The notes: generated by a model from the letters alone, not told the origin. A stretch of 36,564 nucleotides of DNA from an uncultured Clostridia bacterium (GCA_934122125.1 CAKOVW010000005.1:1-36564), one strand, 5' to 3'. Positions 7,059 to 15,571 are shown, numbered from the stretch's first letter. Numbers and translations: made by a program.

Positions 7059-7087
7059 ATAATAGTCAAAATATAAAGGTATGTCAA
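7059..7087 (-). promoter_or_regulatory. Consensus promoter before the truncated prepilin gene
   Basis: On the minus strand: -35 TTGACA (7082-7087), 17-base spacer, -10 TATTAT (7059-7064). This is among the best sigma-A promoter matches in the window, yet it leads only to a 23-codon remnant and a terminator about 190 bases further on. Confidence 0.7.
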
Positions 7088-7135
7088 TAATGGCTATTTT
7101 ATTATTCTATAATCATTTAGACAGTAAAAAATAAA

Positions 7136-7163
7136 CTCAGCTAAATTTTATAACTTAGCTGAG
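7136..7163 (-). terminator. ftsH terminator
   Basis: The perfect 9-bp stem CTCAGCTAA/TTAGCTGAG with a 10-base loop follows the ftsH stop at 7170 on the minus strand. It is trailed by TTTATTTTTT (complement of 7126-7135). Confidence 0.85.
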
Positions 7164-7169
7164 CCTTAT

Positions 7170-8984
7170 TTATTCACTAAATATTTCGTCAAATTCTTCG
7201 CCGTCAATTTTTTCTTTTTCAAGAAGTACGTTTGCTACTCTTGTTAGTTTATCCATATTAGCTTTTAATATTTCTTCTGCTTTTTTGTATGCAAAGTCTA
7301 TAATGCTTTTTACTTCTTCATCAATTAGGTTTGCTGTTTCTTCTGAATATTCTTTAGCTTGTGCAAAATCTCTACCTAAAAATACTTCTTCTTGATTTGA
7401 ACCTAAAGTAATAGTTCCTATTCTTTCGCTCATACCATATTTAGTAACCATGCTTCTAGCAATTTGTGTTGCTCTTTCAATATCATTGCTTGCTCCTGTT
7501 GAAATGTCATTTAATACTAATTGCTCTGCAACTCTACCACCTAATAATGATACTATATTTTCAACCATTTCTGTTCTTGACATAAATGATTTATCTTCTG
7601 TTGGACGATACATTGTGTATCCACCAGCCATTCCTCTTGGTACAATAGAAATTTGATGTACTGGATCTTGTGTTGGTAAGAACCTACTTACTACTGCATG
7701 ACCTGCTTCGTGGAAAGCAACTAGTTTTTGTTCTTTTTCACTTCTAACCCTTGTACGTTTTTCAGGTCCCATAGTAACTTTTACCATAGCATCTTCAACT
7801 TCTTGCATACCTATTTCAGATAGGTTTCTTCTAGCTGCTAGCAATGCTGCTTCATTTAATACGTTCTCTAAATCTGCTCCTGAAAATCCTGAAGTATTTT
7901 TAGCTATTGTTTTTAAGTCTACATCATCAGCTAGTTTTTTCTTTCTGCTGTGTACTTCTAATATTTGCTCTCTTGCTTTTACATCTGGATTTGATACTAC
8001 TATTTGTCTATCAAATCTTCCTGGTCTTAGTAATGCTTTATCTAATATATCTGGTCTATTTGTTGCTGCTAATACTATAACGCCTTCATTTGCTGAGAAA
8101 CCATCCATTTCAACTAATAATTGGTTTAATGTTTGTTCTCTTTCATCGTGTCCGCCGCCTAAACCAGCACCTCTTTGACGTCCAACTGCATCAATTTCAT
8201 CTATAAATATAATACATGGAGCTTTTTTCTTTGCTTCTTCAAATAAATCTCTAACTCTTGATGCACCAACACCAACAAACATTTCTACGAAGTCAGAACC
8301 ACTTATAAAGAAAAATGGTACTCCTGCTTCTCCTGCTACTGCTTTTGCTAATAGAGTTTTACCTGTTCCTGGATGACCTACTAATAAAACACCTTTTGGT
8401 ATTCTAGCACCCATTTCTGTAAATTTTCTTGGATTTTTTAAGAATTCTACTATTTCCTCTAATTCTTCTTTTTCTTCATCAACACCTGCAACATCATCAA
8501 ATGTTACTCTGTTTTTATCAGATGGGTTTATCATTCTAGCACGGCTTTTTCCAAATGACATTGTCTTGCCATTTCCTCCATTGCCTCCGCCTTGAATTCC
8601 TCCCATAAGGAAAAACCAAAATATAAAGAATATAATAAGTATTCCAAATGGAGTTAATAAGCTAAATATTACCATCCATATAGACTCTGATTTTTCTGTT
8701 ACTTTTACAGTTCCAGCTTTCATACTTTCATTTAAACTATTCATTAGGTTTTCTACACTTGGTATATTTACCTCTTTTGAAAAGTTTTCATTTTTTAGCT
8801 TAACTTCTGCTTTTACTCCATCCGCAGATAGTGTAATTTCTTTTACTTCCCCTGCTTCGATTTTAGAGATAAGGTCAGAATAAGCTAGTTTATTATCTCT
8901 GTTTTCTACAATAGAACTTATAAGTACTATTAAAATTATTCCTATAATTAGCCACATTGCTAATGTTTTTATACCGTTTTTCAA
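7170..8984 (-). CDS. ftsH: ATP-dependent zinc metalloprotease FtsH
   Basis: 604 residues from a TTG start at 8984. An AGGAGG (8992-8997) sits 7 bases before this TTG. The upstream in-frame ATG at 9014 would place that ribosome site inside the gene, so TTG is preferred. FtsH is a membrane-bound hexamer that degrades damaged membrane proteins and regulators. There are two membrane helices (about 7-26 and 101-127) around a small extracytoplasmic domain, then an AAA+ domain with Walker A GHPGTGKT (203-210), Walker B CIIFIDEID (257-265) and the RPGRFDR second region of homology. The zinc site is HEAGH (425-429) with a third ligand, Asp501, in STGASNDIERAT. The His in Walker A replaces the usual Pro. 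It follows tilS, as in many Firmicutes, but has its own promoter at 9019-9047 and terminator at 7136-7163. Confidence 0.96.
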   Translation of the reverse strand: MKNGIKTLAMWLIIGIILIVLISSIVENRDNKLAYSDLISKIEAGEVKEITLSADGVKAEVKLKNENFSKEVNIPSVENLMNSLNESMKAGTVKVTEKSESIWMVIFSLLTPFGILIIFFIFWFFLMGGIQGGGNGGNGKTMSFGKSRARMINPSDKNRVTFDDVAGVDEEKEELEEIVEFLKNPRKFTEMGARIPKGVLLVGHPGTGKTLLAKAVAGEAGVPFFFISGSDFVEMFVGVGASRVRDLFEEAKKKAPCIIFIDEIDAVGRQRGAGLGGGHDEREQTLNQLLVEMDGFSANEGVIVLAATNRPDILDKALLRPGRFDRQIVVSNPDVKAREQILEVHSRKKKLADDVDLKTIAKNTSGFSGADLENVLNEAALLAARRNLSEIGMQEVEDAMVKVTMGPEKRTRVRSEKEQKLVAFHEAGHAVVSRFLPTQDPVHQISIVPRGMAGGYTMYRPTEDKSFMSRTEMVENIVSLLGGRVAEQLVLNDISTGASNDIERATQIARSMVTKYGMSERIGTITLGSNQEEVFLGRDFAQAKEYSEETANLIDEEVKSIIDFAYKKAEEILKANMDKLTRVANVLLEKEKIDGEEFDEIFSE

Positions 8985-9018
8985 AGTTGTCCCTCCTAAC
9001 ATATTTTTTAACATTTAG

Positions 9019-9047
9019 ACTATAACACACTAATATTTTAAATTCAA
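9019..9047 (-). promoter_or_regulatory. ftsH promoter
   Basis: On the minus strand: -35 TTGAAT (9042-9047), 17-base spacer, -10 TATAGT (9019-9024), about 35 bases before the TTG start. Confidence 0.55.
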
Positions 9048-9098
9048 GTGTTTTTACAAAACTTTCACTTAGCAAATTAGCTTATATCAACGGTTTAT

Positions 9099-10100
9099 CT
9101 ACGGAAGGTTCAATTTTCCCATAAAAAAAATTTTTCCTTTTTTTACAAAAATTTTTATATTTTTATTTGGTGTCAAATATTTATTTCCAATATTATTTTC
9201 ACAAAGTCTAATAATATCTTCTATATGTATCTTTCCTATTCCTTGTGTATTCCCATTTACTCTATTAATAGTATATAAAATAAGTCTTGATTTTATAACT
9301 TTTTCAAGTTTATTAAATTCATTTAAATTTAATATAGTTTCTTTTTCATTTTCCCCAATTTTTAATTCTTCATACTTATTAACAATAATTTGGTCAAAAT
9401 ATTCTTCTTCTTCTCTTGCTATGTCTGATAGCCTATTTATTCCCTCTAATATATTTGGATTAAATTCTTTTTTTAAATATGGGATTAATTCGTTTCTTAC
9501 TTTGTTTCTGTTATATATACTTTCAAGGTTTGTTTTATCAATCCTTGGGTCTAATTTTTGTTGTTCACAATATTTTTCAATTTCTTTTCTTTCACATTCT
9601 CTTATTGGGCGTATGTATTCTAGGTTGTCCTCAGTTCTTTTTATTTCTATTCCTTTTAATCCTGAAATTCCAGTTCCCCTTAATAAATTTAATACAACTG
9701 TTTCAACATTATCATTTAAATTGTGTGCTGTGGCAATTTTATTTGCATTTTCTTTTTGAGCTACTTGTTTAAAAAATTCATAGCGAATTTTTCTTCCCAT
9801 TTCTTCTGTCCCTAGCTTTTGCTCTCTTGCTAATTTTTCTACATCTACTTTTTTTATATAACATTTTATATTTTTATTTCTGCAATATTCTTTTACATAT
9901 TCAGTTTCTTCGTCTGCTTCTTTTCTTATCATGTGATTTATGTGTGCTACAAATATTTCTATGCTTAACTTTTCTTTCAAGCAATACAAAGAATCTAGTA
10001 GACACATTGAATCAGGTCCACCAGATACTCCTATGACGATTTTATCGCCATTTTGTATTAAATTATATTTGTTAATTGTATTTAGAATTTTATTTAACAT
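9099..10100 (-). CDS. tilS: tRNA(Ile)-lysidine synthase
   Basis: 333 residues from the ATG at 10100, which has a GAAAGG ribosome site 7 bases before it. A longer frame to 10157 would overlap the end of dnaB and lacks a ribosome site. TilS uses ATP to attach lysine to C34 of the CAU-anticodon tRNA-Ile, changing decoding from AUG to AUA. The N-terminal PP-loop reads IVIGVSGGPDS (21-31), and HNLNDNVETVVLNLLRGTG is the second family block. The C-terminal domain is shorter than in Bacillus. The gene is 28 bases downstream of dnaB and likely in the gdpP-rplI-dnaB transcript. In Bacillus hpt lies between tilS and ftsH; here it is absent. Confidence 0.92.
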   Translation of the reverse strand: MLNKILNTINKYNLIQNGDKIVIGVSGGPDSMCLLDSLYCLKEKLSIEIFVAHINHMIRKEADEETEYVKEYCRNKNIKCYIKKVDVEKLAREQKLGTEEMGRKIRYEFFKQVAQKENANKIATAHNLNDNVETVVLNLLRGTGISGLKGIEIKRTEDNLEYIRPIRECERKEIEKYCEQQKLDPRIDKTNLESIYNRNKVRNELIPYLKKEFNPNILEGINRLSDIAREEEEYFDQIIVNKYEELKIGENEKETILNLNEFNKLEKVIKSRLILYTINRVNGNTQGIGKIHIEDIIRLCENNIGNKYLTPNKNIKIFVKKGKIFFMGKLNLP

Positions 10101-10128
10101 CCTTTTACCTTTCACCAAACTGTGCAAA

Positions 10129-11460
10129 TTACTCTCTATACTTATCAAGATTAGCAAATTTTGTATAATTTCCTAACCACAAAAGTTCAACAGTTCCTGT
10201 AGAACCAGCTCTGTGTTTTGCTAATATAACTTCTGCAATATTCTTTTTCTCTGAATCTTGGTTATAGTAATCATCACGATACAAAAACATAACGATATCA
10301 GCATCTTGCTCAATAGCTCCAGATTCACGTAAATCTGAAAGCATTGGTCTATGGTCTGGTCTTTGCTCTACAGATCTTGAAAGTTGTGATAGTGCTATAA
10401 CTGGTACATTTATTTCTTTGGCTAATATTTTTAATGAACGGCTTATTTCAGAAATTTCTTGTTCACGGCTTCCGCCTTTTCTGTTGCTTCCTTGTACCAA
10501 TTGAATATAGTCAATTACAACCATTCCAATATTTTTTTCTAATTTTAATTTTCTACATTTTGCACGTATCTCCATTACAGAAATACCTGGTGTATCATCT
10601 ATAAATATTTGTGCTTGTGATAAGTTTCCAGATGCCTCAGCTAATTTTTGCCAATCATCGTCTTCTACTTTACCAGTTCTAACTTTATTACTATCTACCA
10701 TTGCTTCACTACACAAAATACGGTTTGTCATTTGTTCCTTTGACATTTCCAAGCTGAATATTGCAACAGGAGTATTATATCTAACAGCTGCATTTGTAGC
10801 TAAATTTAATGCAAATGCTGATTTTCCCATAGCTGGTCTTGCTGCTACAATAACTAAATCTGACTTGTGAAGCCCTGCTGTTATAAAGTCTAAGTCTGCA
10901 AATCCAGTAGGAACACCTGTTATATGTTGTTTTTGATTATATAATTGTTCTAATTGTGTAAATGAGTCTACTAATATATCCTTAATTGCAGAATATCCTT
11001 TTTGATTTCTATTTTGTATAACATCAAATATTTTTCTTTCAGCAATATCTAATATATCCTCTACATCTTGTGTTTGGTCATAGCCTAAACTAATTAAATC
11101 ATTTGCTGTTTTTATAAGTGCTCTTAATGCAGACTTTTCTTCTACAATTTTAATATATTGCTCTACATTTGCGGTTGTTGGAACTTTGTCAGGAAGCTGT
11201 GCAATATATTCTAGTCCACCAACTGCTTCTAATTGCTTCATTGCTTGCAGTTCCGTCTTTAGCGTTATAATATCCACTGGTTCTGCACGATTATATAAGT
11301 TTAAAATTGCTTCATAAATTATTTTATTATCCTCACGGTAAAAATCTTCTGCCTTTAAAGTTTCTACTGCAGACATAATTGCATCTTTGTCTGTTAGCAT
11401 ACTTCCTATTACGGCTTGTTCTGCTTCTATATCGTGTGGTGGAATTTTACCTAGCTCCAT
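10129..11460 (-). CDS. dnaB: Replicative DNA helicase DnaB
   Basis: 443 residues, the standard length. This hexameric 5'-3' helicase opens the replication fork (named DnaC in Bacillus). The N-terminal helical domain (about 8-110) opens with the typical PPHDIEAEQAVIGSML. A linker (about 110-175) leads to the RecA-like domain with Walker A ARPAMGKS (207-214), SLEM (236-239) and Walker B MVVIDYIQ (313-320). The SREQEISEISRSLK and LSDLRESGAIEQDAD blocks are also present. An AAGGGAG ribosome site precedes the ATG. No intein is present. It lies 102 bases downstream of rplI, with no terminator seen in that gap. Confidence 0.96.
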   Translation of the reverse strand: MELGKIPPHDIEAEQAVIGSMLTDKDAIMSAVETLKAEDFYREDNKIIYEAILNLYNRAEPVDIITLKTELQAMKQLEAVGGLEYIAQLPDKVPTTANVEQYIKIVEEKSALRALIKTANDLISLGYDQTQDVEDILDIAERKIFDVIQNRNQKGYSAIKDILVDSFTQLEQLYNQKQHITGVPTGFADLDFITAGLHKSDLVIVAARPAMGKSAFALNLATNAAVRYNTPVAIFSLEMSKEQMTNRILCSEAMVDSNKVRTGKVEDDDWQKLAEASGNLSQAQIFIDDTPGISVMEIRAKCRKLKLEKNIGMVVIDYIQLVQGSNRKGGSREQEISEISRSLKILAKEINVPVIALSQLSRSVEQRPDHRPMLSDLRESGAIEQDADIVMFLYRDDYYNQDSEKKNIAEVILAKHRAGSTGTVELLWLGNYTKFANLDKYRE

Positions 11461-11562
11461 TTTATTGCTCCCTTCTCACTTTTTAAATAATCAAATTAAT
11501 TCTACAGCAATAGTAATATAAAAACTTTTCTCCGTTCCATCCCTGCTGTGCAAGAATTCGAA

Positions 11563-12003
11563 TTATAATATCTGGACTCTTAAAGAACCCACAACTCCCT
11601 CAAAAAGTCTAATGTTTACTGTAGTAACACCTAATACTTTAATAGGTTCTTTTAAATCTATTTTCTTTTTGTCAATTTCTATTTTATATTGTTCTTTTAA
11701 ATTTTCTGCAATTTCTTTTGCAGTAATTGAACCAAATATTTTTTGATTTTCTCCTGATTTTACAGAAATTTTTAATGTTATACTTTTTAATTTTTCAGCA
11801 ATCTCTTCTGCCTTTTCTTTTTCCACTGATTTTTTATACTGGTTTGAATCTTGTTTTGCCTTTAATTTGCTCATATTTTCAGCATTTGCCTCAACACCCA
11901 TTTTTTTAGGTATTAAAAAATTTCTTGCATATCCATCACTTGCATTTATTACATCATCTTTTTTGCCTACGCCTTTTATATCTTGTAACAAAATTACTTT
12001 CAT
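11563..12003 (-). CDS. rplI: 50S ribosomal protein L9
   Basis: 146 residues. L9 binds 23S rRNA near the L1 stalk and helps keep the reading frame. The N-terminal RNA-binding domain carries KVILLQDIKGVGKKDDVINA and GYARNFLIPKK. A long charged helix (about 41-75) leads to the C-terminal domain. An AAAGGGG ribosome site precedes the ATG, which lies 44 bases after gdpP. The gdpP-rplI-dnaB order is conserved in Firmicutes and supports one transcript. Confidence 0.95.
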   Translation of the reverse strand: MKVILLQDIKGVGKKDDVINASDGYARNFLIPKKMGVEANAENMSKLKAKQDSNQYKKSVEKEKAEEIAEKLKSITLKISVKSGENQKIFGSITAKEIAENLKEQYKIEIDKKKIDLKEPIKVLGVTTVNIRLFEGVVGSLRVQIL

Positions 12004-12047
12004 GCGTTCTTCCCCTTTCGATTTTTATTATTCAATTACTTTTGAAT

Positions 12048-14048
12048 TTAGTTAGCAACTTCGGAAAAATACTCATTAATCTTTTCAATTAAAAGATTTT
12101 TAACTTCACCAATACTCATTCCTTCAACTTGTGCACCAGCCAAAGTAATATGTCCTCCACCACCAAGTTTTTCTAATATAACTTGTACATTTATATCTCC
12201 AATTGAACGTCCACTAATGCAAACTTTATCTCCTAATTTACCTATAACAAATGACGCTGTTATATCACTAATTGTTAACAACTCATCTGCTGCTTTTGCA
12301 CAAATTACATTTGCATCTTTATCATTTTCATCATAAATTGAAATTCCTATTGTTTCATTTATTATTTCTGCATTATCAATTATTTTTGAAATTTTAGTAT
12401 ATGTTTTCAAATCACTTTGGAACCACTTTTTTACTTTTATAATGTCTATACCACATCTTCTCAAATATGCTGCTGCTTCAAAGGTTCTAACTCCTGTCTT
12501 AAATGTAAAGTTTTTAGTATCCATCATAATTCCTGCATATAAAGCCTCCGCTTCCAAAGTAGTTAATTGTATTTCTTTTGGTGCATATTCTAATATTTCG
12601 GTTACAAGTTCACATGCTGATGATGCATATACTTCATGAAAAGTAAGAATTGCCTCTTCAATAAAGTCTGGACTTTTTCTGTGGTGATCAATTATTACTA
12701 TTTTGTTGGTTTCTTCTAATAGTTCAGGTACTTCAACATAACTTCTTTTATGGGTATCAACTATTATAAGCAATGTTTCTGGACTTATTTTTGACAAAGC
12801 CTCTGCTTTATTTATAATTACTTCTTGATATTCTTTTTCTGCTCTAGTTGCTTCTATAAAGTTTTCTAAACTAATTCCTGTAGAATTATTCACAATGTAC
12901 GCATCGACATTTAGACTCTTGGCTAAACGGTAAAGTCCCATACTAGCACCCATAGAGTCTATATCTCCATTAGTATGTCCCATTATCATAACATTTTTAG
13001 CTTCTTGCATTAGTTCTTGTAGTGCATGTGATACAATCCTTGCTTTTACCTTTGTCCTTTTTTCAACCTCTTGAGTTCTACCTCCAAAAAATTGATATTT
13101 TCCATTTTCTCTTACTATTGTTTGATCTCCGCCTCTACCTAATGCAATATCTAAACCTGCTTGTGCAGATTTATATTTTTCATAATTTGATTCTCCCTCT
13201 GTTGATACTGAAATGCTTAAAGTTATTTGTATTTTGTCAGACAATTCTAATTCTTTAATTGTATCTAATATATTAAATTTTTTCTCTTCTAATTCTTTTA
13301 AATACTTTTGTTCAAATATACATACAAAAGTATCTCTTTCTGATTTAATTACTAATCCCTTAAATTCAGTTGCCCAATCATAAATTGTTTTTTCTATTTG
13401 AGCCGTCAACAATGGTTTTTCCTCATCACTAATTCTTTGGTTTACCTCATCAAAGTTGTCAATCATAATAAGACCAACGCAAATTTGAGAATTGTGATAC
13501 TCTTTTTCTAATTCAACACATTTAGTTTCATCTATAAAATAGATTGTACACAAATATTCTTCTTTTTTTTTTGTGTACATTCCAAGTATTTCATAAATTT
13601 TGTTTCCTATTTCTAATTCTTTGTGAATACTACTTTCCAAATTTTCTTCATTATTTTCTATTTCTAGTTTTATTTGTTTTAGCAAATCCGCTAAAATAGT
13701 ATTTATATCTATATTGGCAAATTCCTGCACAAATTTGTTGCTTTTCCAAATCATATTTCCATTTGTTTCAGATATAACTAATGGAAATGGCGAATTAACC
13801 ATTGTATTTTTAGCTAGCTTGTCTATATCCAAAGTTAAATCTTGTAAATGATCTGATAATTCAGTTCTCCTCTTTTGATTACTCCAATATGTGTACGCTA
13901 AAATTAATATATATAGTACAACTGAGGGAGTAAAGTAGTTTATGTCTAAGATACAAATTACCACTAAAAGTATGGCAATTAGAACTAAATAAATTTTAGT
14001 TCTTGATATTAAACCCTCAAATATTTTTTTACTGTTGTTATTTTTCAT
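12048..14048 (-). CDS. gdpP: Cyclic-di-AMP phosphodiesterase GdpP (YybT family, DHH/DHHA1)
   Basis: 666 residues. GdpP hydrolyses cyclic-di-AMP to pApA and so tunes potassium and osmolyte control and wall stress. Two N-terminal membrane helices (about 18-35 and 40-56) precede a PAS-like domain (about 85-175). A degenerate GGDEF domain (about 185-315) follows and keeps the family signature ALGRGGDQ at 302-309. The DHH domain contains GHTNGDIDSMG (His358, Asp362, Asp364), VDT (Asp430), DHH at 454-456 and MMD (Asp510). The DHHA1 domain ends with GGGGH at 629-633. All metal ligands look intact. It is the first gene of the gdpP-rplI-dnaB cluster, with an AAGGAG ribosome site and a strong promoter. 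Confidence 0.94.
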   Translation of the reverse strand: MKNNNSKKIFEGLISRTKIYLVLIAILLVVICILDINYFTPSVVLYILILAYTYWSNQKRRTELSDHLQDLTLDIDKLAKNTMVNSPFPLVISETNGNMIWKSNKFVQEFANIDINTILADLLKQIKLEIENNEENLESSIHKELEIGNKIYEILGMYTKKKEEYLCTIYFIDETKCVELEKEYHNSQICVGLIMIDNFDEVNQRISDEEKPLLTAQIEKTIYDWATEFKGLVIKSERDTFVCIFEQKYLKELEEKKFNILDTIKELELSDKIQITLSISVSTEGESNYEKYKSAQAGLDIALGRGGDQTIVRENGKYQFFGGRTQEVEKRTKVKARIVSHALQELMQEAKNVMIMGHTNGDIDSMGASMGLYRLAKSLNVDAYIVNNSTGISLENFIEATRAEKEYQEVIINKAEALSKISPETLLIIVDTHKRSYVEVPELLEETNKIVIIDHHRKSPDFIEEAILTFHEVYASSACELVTEILEYAPKEIQLTTLEAEALYAGIMMDTKNFTFKTGVRTFEAAAYLRRCGIDIIKVKKWFQSDLKTYTKISKIIDNAEIINETIGISIYDENDKDANVICAKAADELLTISDITASFVIGKLGDKVCISGRSIGDINVQVILEKLGGGGHITLAGAQVEGMSIGEVKNLLIEKINEYFSEVAN

Positions 14049-14075
14049 AAAATAAGCTCCTTTTTTACGTATACT

Positions 14076-14104
14076 ATTGTACTATTTTTACACGTTTTTG
14101 TCAA
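14076..14104 (-). promoter_or_regulatory. gdpP operon promoter
   Basis: On the minus strand: -35 TTGACA (14099-14104), 17-base spacer, -10 TACAAT (14076-14081), 27 bases before the ATG. The 304-base gap between gdpP and the orphan gene holds this promoter and the rightward one at 14279-14307; 14105-14278 shows nothing else I can name. Confidence 0.75.
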
Positions 14105-14278
14105 TTTTATTTAGGTATATTTGCATTTGTAATTTTGTTTAATTACCAAAATATAATATCAAAAAATTTTAAATTTTTCCTCCTGTGTTATATTTTTTAG
14201 CATTATCCCATGATTCCTTTTAGGGCTTCATCCTTTTGGGTTTCTGTTGGTTGTTTTTTCCATAATTTTTGTGGTTTC

Positions 14279-14307
14279 TTTACAAATTTTGTAAATAGTG
14301 ATATAAT
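14279..14307 (+). promoter_or_regulatory. Promoter with palindromic operator for the G+C-rich orphan gene
   Basis: -35 TTTACA (14279-14284), 17-base spacer and -10 TATAAT (14302-14307) with a TG extension. The perfect palindrome TTTACAAA-T-TTTGTAAA (14279-14295) overlaps the -35 and most of the spacer, a typical repressor position. A second small inverted repeat, TACTC-TTTT-GAGTA (14315-14328), lies at the expected transcript start. Confidence 0.65.
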
Positions 14308-14352
14308 ATTATTATACTCTTTTGAGTAAATTTTTTAAAGGTGGTTTAAAAA

Positions 14353-14688
14353 TTGCATAGTGTCAACATTATCAAGGAACAGATGCTTTCCATCCAAACC
14401 CCTGAGGTTATCAGGGCCAGTCAGGCTTTTCTGGCTTCCCTGCGCAAGGTTCGTGCTCCTATTTGTTCTTGGACTTCTGGGATTGACAGGGAAACTATGA
14501 ACGTTATGTTCTCGATTCCCAGCGTCAGCCTTGAGTCTGGTCGTTCCAGGGTCTTTTTAAAGGTTCTCCGGGAGTCTTGGATGCAGTCTGGTTTCAACAT
14601 CTCTGAAGAGTTCGAAAATATCGGCTATCAGTGTAACAATGATGGTGTTTATTGCCACATTTTTATACTGGAAAATTGTTATAATTAA
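14353..14688 (+). CDS. Orphan 111-residue protein of unknown function, unusually G+C rich
   Basis: The start is TTG at 14353, with AAAGGTGG at 14337-14344 and an in-frame stop just upstream. I do not recognise the family. The protein has no membrane helix or signal peptide. An N-terminal half likely to be helical (about 1-40, IIKEQMLSIQTPEVIRASQAF) is followed by a mixed segment with a conserved-looking RVFLKVLRESWMQSGFNI. Codon choice is very unlike its neighbours: many CCC, AGG, CGC, CTG, GTC and ATC codons. A hand count over three 60-base blocks gives about 50% G+C against about 30% around it. It has its own promoter, a possible operator and a terminator, so it is a self-contained unit between gdpP (divergent) and the cohesin gene (convergent). 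Recent transfer is likely. The intact frame with a ribosome site argues for a real protein rather than an RNA. Confidence 0.6.
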   Translation: MHSVNIIKEQMLSIQTPEVIRASQAFLASLRKVRAPICSWTSGIDRETMNVMFSIPSVSLESGRSRVFLKVLRESWMQSGFNISEEFENIGYQCNNDGVYCHIFILENCYN

Positions 14689-14696
14689 GCCACAAC

Positions 14697-14728
14697 AAAA
14701 TAAACCGTTGAAATCAACGGTTTATTTT
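14697..14728. terminator. Bidirectional terminator between orphan and cohesin genes
   Basis: A perfect 15-bp inverted repeat, AAAATAAACCGTTGA at 14697-14711 and its complement at 14714-14728, with A-rich and T-rich ends. It lies between the convergent stops and serves both strands. Confidence 0.85.
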
Positions 14729-14738
14729 ATTTATATTT

Positions 14739-15500
14739 TTACTTAATATCCTTTATATTTTTATATTTAATAAAAAGTATAACTGCCACAACAATAAGGG
14801 CTGTTACTATCACTACTGGTATAACTGTATATATTCCAGTTTGTGGCATTTTTCCATCTTGAGTAGTATTATCTTTGCTTGGTGTGTTTGTATTGTTATT
14901 TGTATTGTTGTTTTCACTATTATTTCCTTTATTTGGCTCGTCAACTACATTATTATTTGGTTTGTCTGTATTTTTGTTGTCATCTTGATTTGGCTTATCA
15001 TTTGATGTATTATTACTTTTTTCTTCTATTTTTAAATTAGCAGATACATCACCTACAGTAATTTGATTGTCGGTATCAGCTACGTCAAAATTGGTTATAG
15101 AAACAGTAGTTGTCTTATTTGCTGGAATTGAAATTACTTTAAAAGTAACTTTTATGATGTTTCCCTCTGGCTTCATAACATCAGATCTCTCTGTAACAAA
15201 TTCTTGGTTTGCTTCATTGTAAACAGGAGCTGACCATGAATTTGTAGCTTCGCAAGATACATACTGTAACACAGCTTTATCATAGTTTATTTTTGCATGT
15301 ACTGTTGCTACCCCTTCGACATTAGTTGCAGATTTTAAAGCCAATGTATAAGTAACAGTATCACCTACATTTGCAGTTGTTTTTGAACCTGTTAAATTCA
15401 TAGTAGCTCCATAATCTACAGCTTTACTAATGTTAGCTGTAATTAATAATACTGCAATCATTAAGAAAAATATTTTCAAAATATTATTTACCATTTTCAT
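14739..15500 (-). CDS. Surface-anchored single-cohesin protein
   Basis: 253 residues. A signal peptide (about 1-27) is followed by one cohesin-like domain (about 30-160). It has the beta-sandwich pattern of the family: VGDTVTYTLALKSATNVEGV, INYDKAVLQYVSC, a hydrophilic middle, IIKVTFKV, then TVSITNFDVAD and VGDVSANLKI. A low-complexity Asn/Asp/Lys/Thr stalk (161-217) leads to MPQTG (218-222), a hydrophobic helix (about 224-245) and a basic tail (KYKNIKDIK). MPQTG resembles an LPXTG sortase signal with Met in the first position, so the protein is either wall-linked by a sortase or left in the membrane; no sortase gene is in view. Its immediate upstream neighbour is the giant dockerin-ended protein, the likely partner. 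It has an AAAGGAGG ribosome site and its own promoter (15543-15571). The cohesin call rests on pattern and context. Confidence 0.75.
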   Translation of the reverse strand: MKMVNNILKIFFLMIAVLLITANISKAVDYGATMNLTGSKTTANVGDTVTYTLALKSATNVEGVATVHAKINYDKAVLQYVSCEATNSWSAPVYNEANQEFVTERSDVMKPEGNIIKVTFKVISIPANKTTTVSITNFDVADTDNQITVGDVSANLKIEEKSNNTSNDKPNQDDNKNTDKPNNNVVDEPNKGNNSENNNTNNNTNTPSKDNTTQDGKMPQTGIYTVIPVVIVTALIVVAVILFIKYKNIKDIK

Positions 15501-15542
15501 TTTTCCTCCTTTCTCTTTTGTCTAAAATAATCTGTTTTTTTT

Positions 15543-15571
15543 ATTGTATCCTTAAATTTTAAAATTTGCAA
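15543..15571 (-). promoter_or_regulatory. Cohesin gene promoter
   Basis: On the minus strand: -35 TTGCAA (15566-15571), 17-base spacer, -10 TACAAT (15543-15548). The -35 lies inside one arm of the hairpin at 15562-15601, so this gene can be expressed apart from the giant gene. Confidence 0.6.

Noticed and set aside
9421..9772. Two rightward open frames of about 100 codons inside tilS
   Set aside because: They are antisense shadows rich in Phe, Leu and Ile, as expected from the complement of an A+T-rich coding strand; tilS is well supported.
14205..14330. Leftward open frame of about 43 codons (KKPQKLWKKQPTETQKDEALKG) opposite the orphan gene's promoter
   Set aside because: It has no start codon or ribosome site, is bounded by stops and lies on promoter DNA. 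It may be a relic but cannot be supported as a gene.
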